Part shown: piece by piece, positions 1 through 11,661 of the stretch | Layout of the letters: each line of letters opens with the position of its first letter | Position numbering within the stretch: the first letter of the stretch is position 1 | Origin: Lactifluus volemus | Taxonomy: Eukaryota > Basidiomycota > Agaricomycetes > Russulales > Russulaceae | DNA length: 64,000 nucleotides | NCBI GenBank assembly: GCA_022376515.1 | Contig: WTXI01000007.1 | Location: forward strand, 496,001-560,000 | Reading direction: 5' to 3' | Translations under genes and position numbers: made by a program | Notes under the pieces: model-generated | The model's database searches: none | What the model was told of the DNA's origin: nothing | Seen by the model: only the letters and a program-made list of their open reading frames with translations

Positions 1-154
1 GTAGCGAATTGTCTAATTTCGGCGGTGGCTGGCATAAATTTTCAACGCTATCTCTGCAACCGAGAGAGGAACCCACAATTGACATAAAGTGAGTGACCTG
101 GAGGTTTTTACAGGATGTGAACGTTACTCAGCTGCTAGTAAGGGCCAACCTGAA

Positions 155-162
155 TCACGTGA
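155..162. promoter_or_regulatory. conserved CACGTG palindrome (module 1)
   Basis: TCACGTGA followed by TGG. The same octamer lies in the homologous place at 14909-14916 and 50132-50139, roughly 0.6 kb before the kinase start, although flanking bases differ. CACGTG is the core recognised by bHLH regulators; binding here is only inferred. Confidence 0.35.
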
Positions 163-555
163 TGGGAAAATAGCCTATATCATGTAGAACGATCCCCTAC
201 TAGTTCTCTCTCGTGTACCATGTCCTGTCTATTTTCTGAAAGCAGCATCTGTGACCAGTCGGAATAGTGATTAGAAATTGGATCCAGAATTGAGATGTCT
301 TGAAGAGGGCATCGTTTGGGTATAAATGAACTTTGGCGAGGTTGCAGCCTGTGAGATATACTACCAGCAATCCTCACTCATCACTAATGGGGCGAGGGCA
401 ATACCACGGAGTAGATAGGCTCATATGTATCCCCGCTCCTCCTCCGTGAATCATGTCCATAGCACTTTTAAAGCTCCACTCGGGATCCCCGTCCTCGTCG
501 GTCCATCGGCTTGAGTGTGTGAGTAGCCGATCCCAGCTGCGATTTGCTCTGAGTC

Positions 556-728
556 CACTCACCCTTCACCCCACCCTTCACCTATCCTTCCCACCCCACA
601 CTCACCTTGTGTCGTGACCCCAACCCTCATCCAACCCCACCCACCCCAGGCCCACATAGTCTACGTAGCTGAGCACATCTTTGTTTTTGTAATCATGCTG
701 CGCTATATAAGCTGGATTCAAAAAAAAA
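556..728 (+). mobile_element. 5'-truncated LINE/SINE-like retroelement end
   Basis: A C-rich stretch leads into a tail with TGCGCTATATAAGC and ends GGATTC plus nine A. The end matches the 3' end of the full-length LINE at 61980-62072. Flanking direct repeats are ATTTGCTCTGAGTC (542-555) and ATTTGCTCCGAATC (729-742), a 14-bp target-site duplication with two mismatches. The other modules lack the insert at this spot. A truncated LINE or a SINE sharing its tail both fit. Confidence 0.7.
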
Positions 729-940
729 ATTTGCTCCGAATCACTCGAGCACCTTTATGTAATTGGGGAGATAACGATGATTCCTGGTGATAGGTACGCC
801 CAACAGGCGCGGGCGCCATTATCCTTTCTCGCGCTTGTCAAGTCCGTCACGGTATTGCAGTTGCGGTGACTCATCACTAAATCTACTCACATCACTGCGC
901 CCCTTACTGGCCTGTATTCTCGCTTCCTCTTTCCTTACAT

Positions 941-1190
941 GGCCAATATTTTCCTGCCGCTGAGGGTTCAAGTCAGTTTGCCTCTACATATCTCGACCCG
1001 GATCATATCTGACCGCCCTCGTTAAATTATACTGTATTATGCTGCCAAGACCTCCAAAGTCCACAAGGTGATCTCTCAGCCTTCATGTCCATTTCACTGC
1101 TAAATGATGCAGGAGCTGCTTTTAGGGCTCGCCCGTGAATGCGATTCCTTGCTCACCACAGTAAGGGAATACTCTAATAACGCGGTGTTT
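941..1190 (+). pseudogene. 5' exons of the recipient pseudokinase gene
   Basis: This stretch matches the first two exons of the pseudokinase genes at 15483 and 50739, with the intron GTGATC...GCAG in between; the second exon reads ELLLGLARECDSLLTTVREY. After about 1190 the match stops and unrelated DNA with another kinase gene follows. The match resumes in the fourth exon at about 3580. It is therefore the separated 5' part of the gene that received the insertion. The first exon has decayed compared with module 2. Confidence 0.55.
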
Positions 1191-1194
1191 ACTT

Positions 1195-1377
1195 CGACGT
1201 CGTCTACTTGACTCAAACGCGAGTCACGTGCGACTCGTTTGTGTACTAATCAATGTTCCACACAAGCGGGTTGGACCGGTGTGAACTTGATTTTTCGGTC
1301 CGGTCTGAGTTGGAGAAAATATGGGTGGTGTGCAATTTGGACCGGTGTGACACCGGACTGGCGGTTGCAACACTAGA
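1195..1377 (-). mobile_element. hAT-like terminal fragment
   Basis: Read on the minus strand the stretch begins TAGTGTTGCAACCGCCAG, a hAT-like terminus. The 14-mer TTGGACCGGTGTGA occurs twice (1271-1284 and 1337-1350), as expected for subterminal repeats. No opposite end or 8-bp duplication was found, so it is a fragment. It lies exactly at the junction between the two kinase gene pieces. Confidence 0.35.
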
Positions 1378-1520
1378 TATATCATATCATATCAATCATT
1401 GGCAATGTGCGGCGTGGTACGCACTTACTTTGTCAGATGCCCCTGGGCGCTCATCAAGAGCATGATCTAGACCAGCCCATCCCCCCTTCCCCAGGTCTTG
1501 CCCTTTACCTCTTTGTCCTC

Positions 1521-4500
1521 ATGGACTCGAAGAATTTCGTGCCAGTCTCTGGTTTAAACGACCTGAGCGAGAGCGCCCTTTTGACTGGTGAGTTTATCGC
1601 TGCGGGTTATGCCGAATGGTTGAATTATGAAATTTACCAGCGAGGTCTTTAATAAGTGCGGCGAAGAATGTCAAGATATACAGAGTTAGCACCTTCCACT
1701 ATTATCCCCGTTCCGCTTGACATTCTCCTCCTAGTCCCAATGCGATGAACTCAGCAGGCGATGTCTAGATCTCGCTTCTTCTCTGAGGGACCACTCCCAG
1801 GGACTCGAGGGCACCCTAGCTCAGCAAGCCATTGATGAAGTTGAACGGTAAAAAGAGAGAACTAGTTCTCTTTCTTGACGACCGATAACCAAAATTTCTA
1901 CCTCTAGCGTGTTGAGGAACATCCTCAAAAGGGTGCACAAATGGGCAGACCTTGGCAAGATGAAGTCGTTTGTGCAACAAACCGAGATCAGGCTCGGTCT
2001 TTACAAATCTTACCGCGAGTTGCAGTCATGCTCGGTGCGATTTAACGTACGTTCTATCTCCCCTCATTCTATACGACCGTGTGCAGCTCACACCTCTCTC
2101 TAGATTGCTTTGCACTTACATGCAAGTCATCGAAATAATGAACTCGAGGACATTCGAAGACGCGATCACCATGAACTTGTTGAAATGATCAAGAAGGTTC
2201 TAAGTAATAAACAATTGTTGAAGATGGAGCTGGCCGGCGGCACTCCGGAAGCTGCGCAAGACGTTGTGCAGGCCATCGAGCAGGCGCGTTTATTCCGTCT
2301 CATGTTTCATCTCATTCATCCTCATAATGCGTTGCAGGAATTGGCAACGGCAGATGTCGAAGAAGCGGAAGAGCAACAATTGCGAGAAGATATCGGCGAG
2401 TTGCGTCGGTGGGTGGAGAGACTACCACCTCTGGATGACCGTCTGTAATCCGTCGTTGCGCGTTTGTCGTTCGTGCTCAACATGGCTTCCCTTTCTAGTC
2501 AGCGGGAAAGTTGTCTTGACAAATAACCAACCAATCGCAACTGGGGGCTCGCAGGATATCTACACTGGTAAATTGACTGGCCAAATGGTGCGACCGGCAA
2601 ACGTTATTCTTCACCATAAACTGAGAAAAAAAATCTAAATTTCCAGGTCGCCCTCGCTTGCCCGCGAAATCAGTCTCATGCAGAACAAGAGGTGAGAAGA
2701 GCTCCTCGATAAAACGAACCATCTTTTAATCCGGCTTTAGCGCTTCCAAAGACAAGTCGAAATATGGAGGACCCTACGGCACCCCAATATTCTACCGCTG
2801 CTGGGTATGGCCCGTATCGATGATATCATCTATTCGGTGTGCCCTTAGCATTAACTCGGAGGTTAATTTACCTACTTCTCGTTCAGGTCAGTCCTTATGT
2901 GAAGTTCTGCAACGCCTTAGGATACCTCAAATGCTATCCAGAGGCCGACCGGGTCTTTCTTCTAAGGGAGATTGCTTCTGGTGCGTCCCTACCGTTCGCA
3001 TGCATCGCAGCGCACTGAGAATTGTCTAGCTACGGAATATCTACATATGCATGGAATCATTCATGGAGATTTACAAGGGGTGAGTAACTGCTTGATAAGA
3101 CTACTCTCGAAATAACTTACGGTCTATGTCAGTCGAACATCTTGATTTCTGAAGAGGGTCACGCTTGTCTTGGCGATTTTGGATCCGCTCGCGTTGAGGA
3201 GGTATGAATAGTCTTCATGTCTAGTTCGCTGCATTCCATTGATCTATTCGTATTAGGGCCCCATCCCCGAGGCCCCTACTTATAGGGGTATACGATGGAC
3301 TGCCCCAGAGCTCATAACCGACAGGGCCTATGCTCCGACTACGAGAGCGACCGACGTCTGGTCTTTCGGGATGCTCTGCATCGAAATCTTCACTGAAAAT
3401 GTGCCATACAGTGAAGTTCCGAATGAGATGTTCATTCCGGTGGTTATTGGTAAGGGATTGCCACCGCTCCGTCCAGGGAACAGTGCCACCGCTAGGGGAC
3501 TCAGTGATGCCATGTGGGATCTTATGAATCAATGTTGGCAGCTTCAACCAACGTCCCGTCCCTCAATGACAAAAGTTCGTGAAGTGTCACAGTCTCATTC
3601 TTTCCAGGTGACAATGGCCCCACTGGCTGAAATTGACAATCGAGTTCGAGAGGCACACCAACAGCGTGAATTTGCACAACTAGATGACTTGACGGTCAGA
3701 TCGCTAGAAGAAGTACAGACAAATAGTCGCAACATGCCACCAGCAGAGCAACAATGGACCGAGCCGCTCTCTCCAGGTAGATCTCACACAGGCTCCTTGC
3801 GTGCGTGCGGGACTGAGTTCATTGTGTAGCAGAAGCAGGTCATGGCAATCAACCCTCATCCCAGCCAACGATTCCTCCACGGCCCAAACCAAGAGATTGT
3901 GAGTTATGAGGTCCTGCTCACAAGTGGTCACTCACACCCTTGTAAATTCTAGTGACAGGAAAAGTTTCCATAATCAGTCAGCAACCGGATATCAAAGGAT
4001 CCCTCTTGGACTTCTATCTTGGTGAATGGGAAAGTGGTGAAGAGCAAGTACGTAAATCCCTATCTAGAGGTACAACTGAACCTCATTTGCGTTTAGGCCA
4101 TACTTGGTTGCCCGAAAGACCAGCCGCCAGCTTCTCAATTGGCAAGTTCAGTTATACTATGACGTTGTTACGACTTAATCACTACTATTCCCACAGCACT
4201 TTAAGGAGTGGGTCGAAGCTTGTGTTGGCCTTGACCATCAGCACCTTCTCGGCATCTCTGGATATGTTACCATAGAAGATTTCATTTATTCAGTACGTCC
4301 GACCCCACACTGGTGATGGTGCTTTCAAGACATTTGGAATTACAGGTTAGTCCATGGATGAGAAATGGGAATATCCGAGACTACATCAAGATAAATCCGA
4401 ATGTGGACCGATTGCGTCTTCTTAGCGAGGTTGCTTCTGGTGTGTACAATGTTCCCAGTGGAATGTCAGCGACCCTAGATATACTGATAAATGGCAGCTT

Positions 4501-5674
4501 TGGAATACCTTCACGAAAACGAGATCATCCACGGTGACATATGTGGGGTAAGCCACCATCTTGTCGGCTTGGCAGAATCATCCGATGTATTTCTTCTCCA
4601 GAAAAACGTCCTAATCAATGGGGACAGCAATGCATTTGTTTGTGGGTTCAATCTATCTGGATATCTGAAGGTACGTGGGTCATCTGGCACGCCATTATGC
4701 CTTGCGTTGAGGTGTAACATTTCAAGCCGTCCATTGATATAACCCGTTTTCGTTGGTTTTCTCCAGAAAGGATAACGTCTACAGGTCTTAATCCTCCAAC
4801 CGAGAAAGGGGACGTCTGGTCGTTTGGATCACTCGGCATCGAGGTGTTTACAGGGCAAGATCCGTATAGCTCCTACCAAGATTACTATGTACCTATTCTG
4901 CTGAATAAGGGGACACCACCCGCGGACCGTGGATCCACGAGAGTTGGTATGAGCTCAAATATGTGGGACCTTCTGGAGTCTTGCTGGCAGACTGATCCAA
5001 CAAAGCGCCCTTCGATGTCTGATATTCATTTGGCGATATGTGAGATACTTCCTCGGCGTGTTGGTGAGTGGCTTTGCTTCTGTCTAGCTTGAACCTATCC
5101 TTATATCGACATGTAGATCGACAACAGAGCTCTCTCACTGTTGGAGATTTGGGCCCTGCTCCGGTAATCGATAATCCATTGATCCATTCTATCCCATCGA
5201 TCCACACTAGCGAGAGCTCGTATCCACCCACACCCCCTGTGGAAAAAAAGAAAGAATTGCTGCGACCAAGCTTGCAACGCTCTTCTAAACTGGGTGATCG
5301 TCCCACCGATATAGGAATCCCAGCTCCACACAGAGTCAGCAATGCTTCATCATTAGGATCCACGAGACTACCAACTCTCCTGGAGGAATATCGTCCAGAC
5401 GTTAGGGCACCCTTGTCTTCTCCCCTTGATTCACCGGAAATCGGTGGACTGCTTTTTATGCCTGCTGGTGAGTGATTTCTTGTCTCTGTCTAGCTTGAAT
5501 TTATCCTTATATCGTCACGCAGATCGACAACAAAGCACTTTCCCTGGCAGAGATTGGGACTCTGTCTTCACAACGGAGAGTGGATCAATCCATGGAAGCG
5601 ACCGAGATCAGAGCTCTATCTACACATCGAGTGTCCGATCCTCGCTAGCGACCTTCGTCTCGTTCGACAATTAA
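1521..5674 (+). CDS. chimeric MLKL-like NTD - kinase - pseudokinase gene
   Basis: Multi-exon gene. ATG at 1521; exons 1521-1587, 1641-1684, 1735-1847 and 1908-2046 encode an N-terminal helical domain resembling the MLKL four-helix bundle (SQCDELSRRCLDLASSLRDH onward). From 2503 a kinase-like domain follows: GGSQDIYTGKL loop, VALACPRNQ at the beta3 strand (Ala where Lys is expected), IIHGDLQGSNIL catalytic loop, intact DFG (3175-3183), DVWSFG. At about 3580 the frame runs without a stop into the fourth exon of a second paralogue, giving a coiled-coil-like linker and then a pseudokinase (AILGC in place of VAIK, HGDICGKNV, GFN in place of DFG at 4644-4652). A Ser/Pro-rich tail follows, with one exon (about 5122-5470) the other copies lack; stop TAA at 5672. 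One acceptor of the second half has mutated (ATATAA near 4740), so full-length expression is doubtful. Neighbour: convergent COQ7 remnant. Confidence 0.6.
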
Positions 5675-5852
5675 ATCGACAGCCCAATCGACAGCCCTGC
5701 CGTGGAACGATGGGATGGCATGTTGGACGTTCTGTTGTCAACAGTATCAGATGGAAATAGACCGGAAAACGAAGAAGAGAATCAACTACTTTCTCATCCC
5801 TCACGAACAGCCCACCTGACAGAAGAATAGAATATATCATTAATATGCCTGT

Positions 5853-6536
5853 TCACGTTCCCTTACAAAGCTCAATAGCAACATTGCACCCCATTCCTAC
5901 TACCGAGCTGAGAAGGGCTTGCGCGGGTGCCCTCTGAGAGTTGTGCTCGATGTAGCTCGTCATCCCGGAATTCACGGATCACGTCCCTAAGAAGTACGAT
6001 GCTAGGATGCGTCGAATCTTGTAGGTCCTTCAGTTGACTTGGTCATAAATGAAATCAACTATCAGTCGATGGAGATCTGTAATGGCACGTACTCGTCATA
6101 ATGTTCACCAATGACCGTCTCAACTGCCTCTGTGCATGCCATCGCCGCCTCCTTCCCCATGAGCGCTGTGACGGCACCCAATCCAAAACCGGCCACTTTG
6201 ACAACTTCCCATAAAATTGTCGGTCGTATTTGGTGTTGAATCTGAAGCTTGTTCATGACAGCGAGGTGCTTTCTCTCTTGTTCCTACATATCCTGTAAAT
6301 CATCATGTTGAGATACCCGGGGCCCAAGATGTAGGATGAAAAGTACCGAAAGATGGCCTGTATTAATAATGCTGCTGTCGCGGGCTCACGTCGGAGGATA
6401 GCAAGCTGACCCTCGTAGATGTGATTGGCAGCAACTTCGCCCGCTTGGTCTACTCTTAAAGCGGCTTCGAGAAGTCTTCGTTGAGGTGACGAGAGATCAT
6501 CCTGTGTGGAAGGAACTAACAAGTCTGAACGTCTAG
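5853..6536 (-). pseudogene. COQ7: COQ7 pseudogene copy A
   Basis: COQ7 is the di-iron 5-demethoxyubiquinone hydroxylase of mitochondrial ubiquinone synthesis. The minus strand reads LSSPQRRLLEAALRVDQAGE, then NHIYEGQLAILRREPATAAL, an intron, then HLAVMNKLQIQH, WEVVKVAGFGLGAVTALMGK and TVIGEHYDE, with a last exon containing [19 protein letters not shown]. Just after the intron the family Trp codon is TAG (complement 6284-6286). In the last exon a deletion after DDEL shifts the frame, so the C-terminus is lost. A possible presequence exon lies upstream at about 6650-6760. The copy converges on the kinase gene, about 180 bp apart, as in modules 3 and 5. All three copies are broken, so the functional gene must lie elsewhere. 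Confidence 0.85.
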
Positions 6537-8093
6537 CAGGACCAAGCTAAGCTGAGGAGGGCATATGTCGACGAGTATGAACAAATGGACGTAGGCGGGG
6601 CCGTGATCATGAAGCCGATGTGTTAGACTACCTAATACGCATAATGACTGTAAGTAAGAGAGAAACCATCCGACTCCCCGATCCAGCCGGCGATTGTCGT
6701 AGGTTGTTGTCAAGCGTTGGATGCTGTAAACGTTTGTCCGAGCGGAAGCTTCGCATTTCAATGTTTCAACAAGGGTCGTTGATTTCCGACAGTATCAATC
6801 TATCCTTTCATTGGCTCTTGGTACTCACGCGGAGTAGTTGCTGTATGTACAGATGCCTCGGAGCCAAATAAAGCTTACTCCCCGAACTTGAGATCTGCTT
6901 GAGATCTTGAGAAGGCGGCGCGCGGCATGACTGCCAACTGCACGCATGCACGCCGATTGCTGTAACTTATCGACCTTTGAGATTTCAGGTGCTCTCGCAG
7001 GTGTGTCTCACTTCCAACTTGGGAGAAGCACAGATATAATCCCGTGTCAGACTTGGACTGCTCTTCAAACAGCCAGAGCAGGAAAGGTCTTACTGCAATC
7101 ATGCTACATCTTATCGTCGGCATTGCAATCTCTGCATCCAGAGCCCTAAACTCTGCTCATGTCGCCATTTCTCGTGTTATAGGGATACATATGCAACCTG
7201 CGTGGCTGCGCGGACCCAGTTAGAGGGGCTAAACGGTCTTCAAATCAGGTTCTGTATTCCAGGACATGTAACTGCGACAAGGAGAGGTGGGGAGAGCGGT
7301 AGGGTCACGAAAGACAGCAGCCAGTGCTAGTCCGACAACCCATGAAACTACATAGAGTCATATTTCGCTCCATCTCATGGCTTTGTTGTGAATAGTTACT
7401 GCCAAGAATGTTTACGGACAGCTGCATTCATTTAGCGGATTGATGTGATGACCTAGCGGTCAGAACTTGGTTTGGTTTTGACGAGTTAAGCCCAAAAGAT
7501 AAGATACAGGCATGTGGAGTGCCGGATGTGTATTGCCTTGCGCATGATTGGATGAGGAGGTCAGATGAAGAACCTCCCCTGGCTGATCGGGGGGAGGCAG
7601 AGAAAAGAAGAGCCGAGAAATGGAAAAGGAAACGACCAGATACGGTGTGGGTCTTCCTCACGGCCATTTACGGACAAGTCGTTACGAGCCACTGGTAAAC
7701 TCTGCGGGGCACTAGAAAGGGAATGATACCGTAAAAAGAAATGAGGTGATGATGTGAAGAAATGAGGGGCAAGCTGATTGTGTGCGGAGTCGGCTAACTC
7801 GTGGCACGTGGCGCTCCTCTTCCTTCCTTTCTCGGCTGTTTTTTTAAAAAAAAAGAGATCGTTTCAAAACCTGAACAAGATTCTATCACAGTTCCCCGGT
7901 CACCTTCTTTGCGGATCGACGGTTTGAACGTCGAATTACTGTATGTGGTAACGGGACTAATGTCAAATAGAACATATTGCTAGGGACCGATGTACTAGGA
8001 ATCAACAAGTGAGATTTACCTCATGCGATTTCTATCCATAGACCTGTTCCGAGTCCATGGCTTCCTTTACGAGCGTCAAGTCAGTCAGCTGCA
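6537..8093. other. conserved inter-gene block, module 1
   Basis: No convincing ORF apart from possible COQ7 presequence. It carries the conserved landmarks of the module: a GCGCGGACCCAGTTAGAGG segment near 7208, ATGGCTTTGTTGTGAATAG near 7377, GAGTTAAGCCCAAAAGATAA near 7483 and a run of A/G-rich sequence to about 7760. The same order recurs at 13240-14560, 18070-20900, 28690-30590, 34206-47330 and 54120-62650. It could be promoter, spacer or non-coding transcript; the sequence does not decide. Confidence 0.5.
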
Positions 8094-9125
8094 GGGAGGC
8101 CCCCCGAGGACAACACACCTTAGAGGCGCTTTCTCACCCGGCGACCAACCGCTTAACTGTCACACATAACCCATGCAAAGCAGAACAAAAACGGAGGGAG
8201 GATCGCTCGAACACCGCGACACATCACCATCTACTGCTGAGGATTTGGCACCAGCCATGTCCAAACTGCGTTAAGTGACAAGGAAGTTGATCACCAAGCC
8301 TCAGTCCTTGGCTTGAGCTCCAGGATGAGAAATGCTGCCTTCAGCACGCTCGTCATCGCAGCCGGAATGAACCTCCTCATGTAGGCCCCCTCTGTGGTAC
8401 ACATTTACACCACCTTTTATCTTACGATACTTCTTATTCACAGTGGCAAACGCCATGATACTGTGGACACCTTCCGTGCTATTTTCATCACAGGCCTCTT
8501 TACCCACAACGAGACAGTCGTGGCCCTTCGACGTGCACTGCCTCCGCTAACTTCGAGCCCATCAAACGGCTTGGAGTCGCAACCGGGACCGCTGTTGCTC
8601 CTACCACCGTACCAACTATCCCGTGCTATAAGATATCGCCCACTGCGAAGCATTACGAGAGAGGAAACAGATATAGCAAGACGATGCTCGCCGTGCCCTC
8701 CAACACACTGCTATACTTCCTGAACGCGCCTGCACGGAGGAACGCCCTGCGCGCCACTGCGCTTGGTTGTCAGTACAGCTCGCCCACCTTACTCGTACAC
8801 CCGACCCAATTCCCCCTCTCCCAGACAGACCACGAGTGCTGCCTCATCCAGACTGCCCCCACCCTCCCCACCAACATCCTCCGAGTCTTCGTTACAAGAA
8901 CGGACAAGGTCACCCTCGTCAAGTCACAAGCCTATATCTATATAGGTGACTCGTTGCCGGAGGACCACAGCTGAATGCCCTGCTTCGGCCCCTCTGCGAA
9001 CCGTCTTAGAGAACCCACCCTACTTGTCCCTCGTCGAACCACGTTAGTGTATTGCCACCCAACCCTCCAGTCCGAACGTATGTACTATGCGGACCTAAGC
9101 GCGTCTTTGTACCACGGATACATGG
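8094..9125 (+). mobile_element. decayed LINE remnant (ORF2 C-terminal part and 3' end)
   Basis: Broken reading frames match the intact LINE ORF2 at 60840-61880: NRLTVTHNPCK parallels DRFTITHNPCK, and MRNAAFSTLVIAAG parallels HRDAAFAALAAAAE. Near 9095 the DNA AAGCGCGTCTTTGT is identical to the intact LINE 3' end. Many stops and frameshifts show an old insertion. Flanking module sequence resumes at about 9150 (compare 29945). A 5'-truncated copy of the same LINE family as 55467-62072. Confidence 0.7.
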
Positions 9126-9633
9126 GTCGCAAGAGAGTGGCGCTCAGTACCCCAGACAGGCCTGTGCCTTGTACTCGGGCTTTCGTCACTTCTAGCGAGG
9201 CAGGAACAACGTTTCCAATTTTTTTCTTTCCTTGTCATCCATGAATCGTAACACGACTAGGGCAAACGCTTCCATCATGAGCCAGTTGTGTGGATGCACT
9301 CCACGAATCTGGCTAAGAGTAAATTAATCTCCTCGAGCGGCCCCCGGATCATCGATCAACCATTTCTCTTCCTCACTTGCTCACTCACCTTTGTTTAGAC
9401 TTGTTTGGTTCCACAACGGAGTAAACGATTTGCGCCACCTTCGTACTCGGCGCTGGTTTGAAGTTACGATAACGATGGTATAGACCAATTCTCGGAAGAA
9501 ACGGCGGCTCCCTCTTTTTTGATACTTCCCTACAGCTTGGCCATGGGAACACGCATTTTGGCATCACCAAGGTTTTATAAACACCCACGGCGCTCAACTC
9601 CCGCGTTATGATCCCAGATCCATACCGAAGAGC
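9126..9633 (+). promoter_or_regulatory. upstream region of zinc-finger gene A
   Basis: Non-coding stretch shared with 29940-30599 in module 3, including TTGTACTCGGGCTTTCGTCAC and a TATAAACACCC box about 55 bp before the ATG at 9634. The TATA-like box has the same spacing in module 3. A core promoter is the likely role. Confidence 0.45.
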
Positions 9634-10325
9634 ATGGACGACTTCCGCCTGTATGGCTTTCTCGATGGTGATCCTTTTCTCATTCTACCTGGACCTTTCG
9701 AACCTCGCGAACCAACGGAGAATTATCAACTAGCGGGTCCTGCTGTCCCGTCGCAACATCCTGATATCAGAAATGACGAGGAGATTCTTCTACATGACCC
9801 GCATCGTGTCTACACGTGTTCGGCAGTCTCCACGGCAGGGCCCCTTGATGTTGAGCCATGTCTTACGGTGCCCTTGTGTGAGCAACTTGCATCACTCCCA
9901 AGCGAAAATTCCTGACGTTAATAGCTGTCGGACGCGGTATACGGAAGGATAACAACGGACCACCAACGTTCCCTACCCAAATTTTTAGGACCTCAAACCA
10001 CGGCTCCATGACTCGGCAAGCCCAGCAAGGTGAGTCCTCTCATTCTCAATTGACATCTCAAGCTCACCAAAACACTGGCATTTTGGTTCCAGAATACCCC
10101 GTTACGCTAAAGAACGATATAGAGTTTGAAACGGGCCAGAACTCGTGCCCTGAATGTGGAAAGAAATTCCGCTCAAAATCAACGGGGGTCATCAATCGTC
10201 ACCGAGATGATGTACACTCGAACCCACAAATCTGTCCTCATTCTAAATGTAAAGCTAAGCTCAAAGGGAAGCGCAAACTCAAGTACCATCTCTCTGTACA
10301 TCACAAGGCAGCCCCCCCTAACTAA
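9634..10325 (+). CDS. two-finger C2H2 zinc-finger protein A
   Basis: ATG at 9634 opens an exon reading MDDFRLYGFLDGDPFLILPG, rich in Pro and acidic residues. Two introns follow (GTGAGC...AATAG near 9877-9923 and GTGAGT...TCCAG near 10030-10092). The last exon holds two C2H2 fingers: CPECGKKF ending in HRDDVH, and CPHSKCKAKL ending in HLSVHH. Stop at 10325 after AAPPN. About 170 residues with the fingers at the C-terminus, which suggests a small nuclear DNA- or RNA-binding protein; the target is unknown. Frame is open through all exons. The same gene recurs at 20960, 30600, 47340 and 62661; this copy is closest to the 30600 one. Confidence 0.75.
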
Positions 10326-10757
10326 CGTGTTCTGGAGTTTGGAAAGACGCGGCGGCAGGCTCCGAAGACCCTCTATGGTCCCACTTCTTTCCTGGTCAAA
10401 GTTGCGTTTGTACAATTGTAGGTCTTTCTTTTTATGTGTAGAACATAGAAGGCGCAACAGCGCGTGGTTCAGGGCGGATATCTCCGTCGGGAGTCCCCGT
10501 GCATTCACTGGCTACACACGTGTTTGACTTTGGATATCGTGTCTTTTTGGTCACGGTAGCTTTCGTCTCAGTATGTTTTTTTTGCTACGATACAGTTTTC
10601 GTTCACTGCCTTGCGATAGCTTGTGAAATAGCCTCCGTTTCATGCCAGCGTCCGTGTCATCATCGATGCATTATCACTGGGTGAGCCTATCCTGGATCTG
10701 TAGTATCACACAATCGGAATAGGGTAAATGTGTGGACAAGATGTGTCGTTGGAAATC
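10326..10757 (+). other. 3' flank of zinc-finger gene A
   Basis: Sequence shared with 31375-31750 (for example GCGCAACAGCGCGTGGTTCA near 10451). No open frame is conserved between the two copies, so 3' UTR or downstream spacer is the likely content. Confidence 0.45.
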
Positions 10758-11120
10758 TTACCATACGTTTTTAAGCGCCCCTCCCAACGGCATCCGGGCC
10801 GCCTGCTGCGGATTGCCAGACTGACTCAAGAATAGCTCATCCAGGGCTATGATGAACCTTTTCAAGTTTTGGACTGGCATTTCAAGTGCGATTCTATGCA
10901 CGCGATCATGGTGCATGAGCGCGAGCAGTACACCCTCTTCATCATTTATAGTCATCTCGATATCGCCTTTGTTGTAAAGGATGGTGAGTGGCAGAGGCTG
11001 TGAGTGTATCAGCATGTCGGCTACAGGTACCCAGTAGGTGCAGAGAAGATGCAGATCCAATCGAGATGGCGACGCAAGAATGATAAACCGCCAGCGTCGG
11101 GAAACTTGAGCCAATTTGTA
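10758..11120 (-). pseudogene. F-box/LRR protein, N-terminal half
   Basis: The minus strand reads LAQVSRRWRFIILASPSRLD, then HLLCTYWVPVADML and HHDRVHRIALEM, ending near RFIIALDELF. This is the region just after the F-box in the large agaricomycete F-box/LRR family of substrate adaptors for SCF ubiquitin ligases. A GTGGTAG acceptor precedes it; no start Met is present. After DELF the similarity ends and the frame drifts to a stop at 10758. The C-terminal half lies on the opposite strand at 11848-12858. Confidence 0.6.
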
Positions 11121-11661
11121 CTACCACCGGTGGCTGCCCCATCCACAGACGAAGGGGACACCCTCATCTGCATCATTGTCTCCAATGTGGAGATGATAGA
11201 TATAGAATATGTTGAGTAGGTTGAGGATATGGATAGGTGAGCGTGCATCTCTGCGACGAGCTTTGACAGGACGAGGACAGTAATGAGGCATGTTAGGGAG
11301 CGGGGTGGGTTGGGGTGGAAGTATCCGTTGGGAATCTCTTGGGATGGATTGTCCAGGAGGGCGTCAAATCAAATTGGACTAGTCCAGGAAAGTGAAACAC
11401 TGAGCGCCGATTTAGCTGATTATTACGCCAATCCACTGGAGCCCGGGCCCACGAGTTGTCGTGACCCCGGCCATCCACTGCCCAAACAATGCTAGTCAGA
11501 CATTCAAGTAATTTAACTCCCTACAGTAACCTGACCATTGCCTGAGCGCCTCAGTCCTTAACTCTTCTCGACTCCGCATCCAGGACTCTCAAGCTGTCGC
11601 TAGAACCTCGGCTGACGCTGCAAGATCTGTTGCTGGCCGGCACTTACTACCCACCGCGCTC

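Larger units (their letters stand above)
1..940 (+). other. module 1 upstream region
   Basis: Non-coding region in front of the first kinase gene. It resembles 14880-15480, 24510-24945 and 49980-50740, each of which precedes another kinase copy, so it is the 5' end of the repeated module. It contains a TCACGTGA palindrome and a short retroelement insertion (separate entries). The short minus-strand reading frames here are not kept open between copies, so I do not call genes. Confidence 0.6.

Noticed and set aside
1253..1465. 70-codon plus-strand ORF
   Set aside because: Lies within the hAT-like terminal fragment and has no conserved counterpart.
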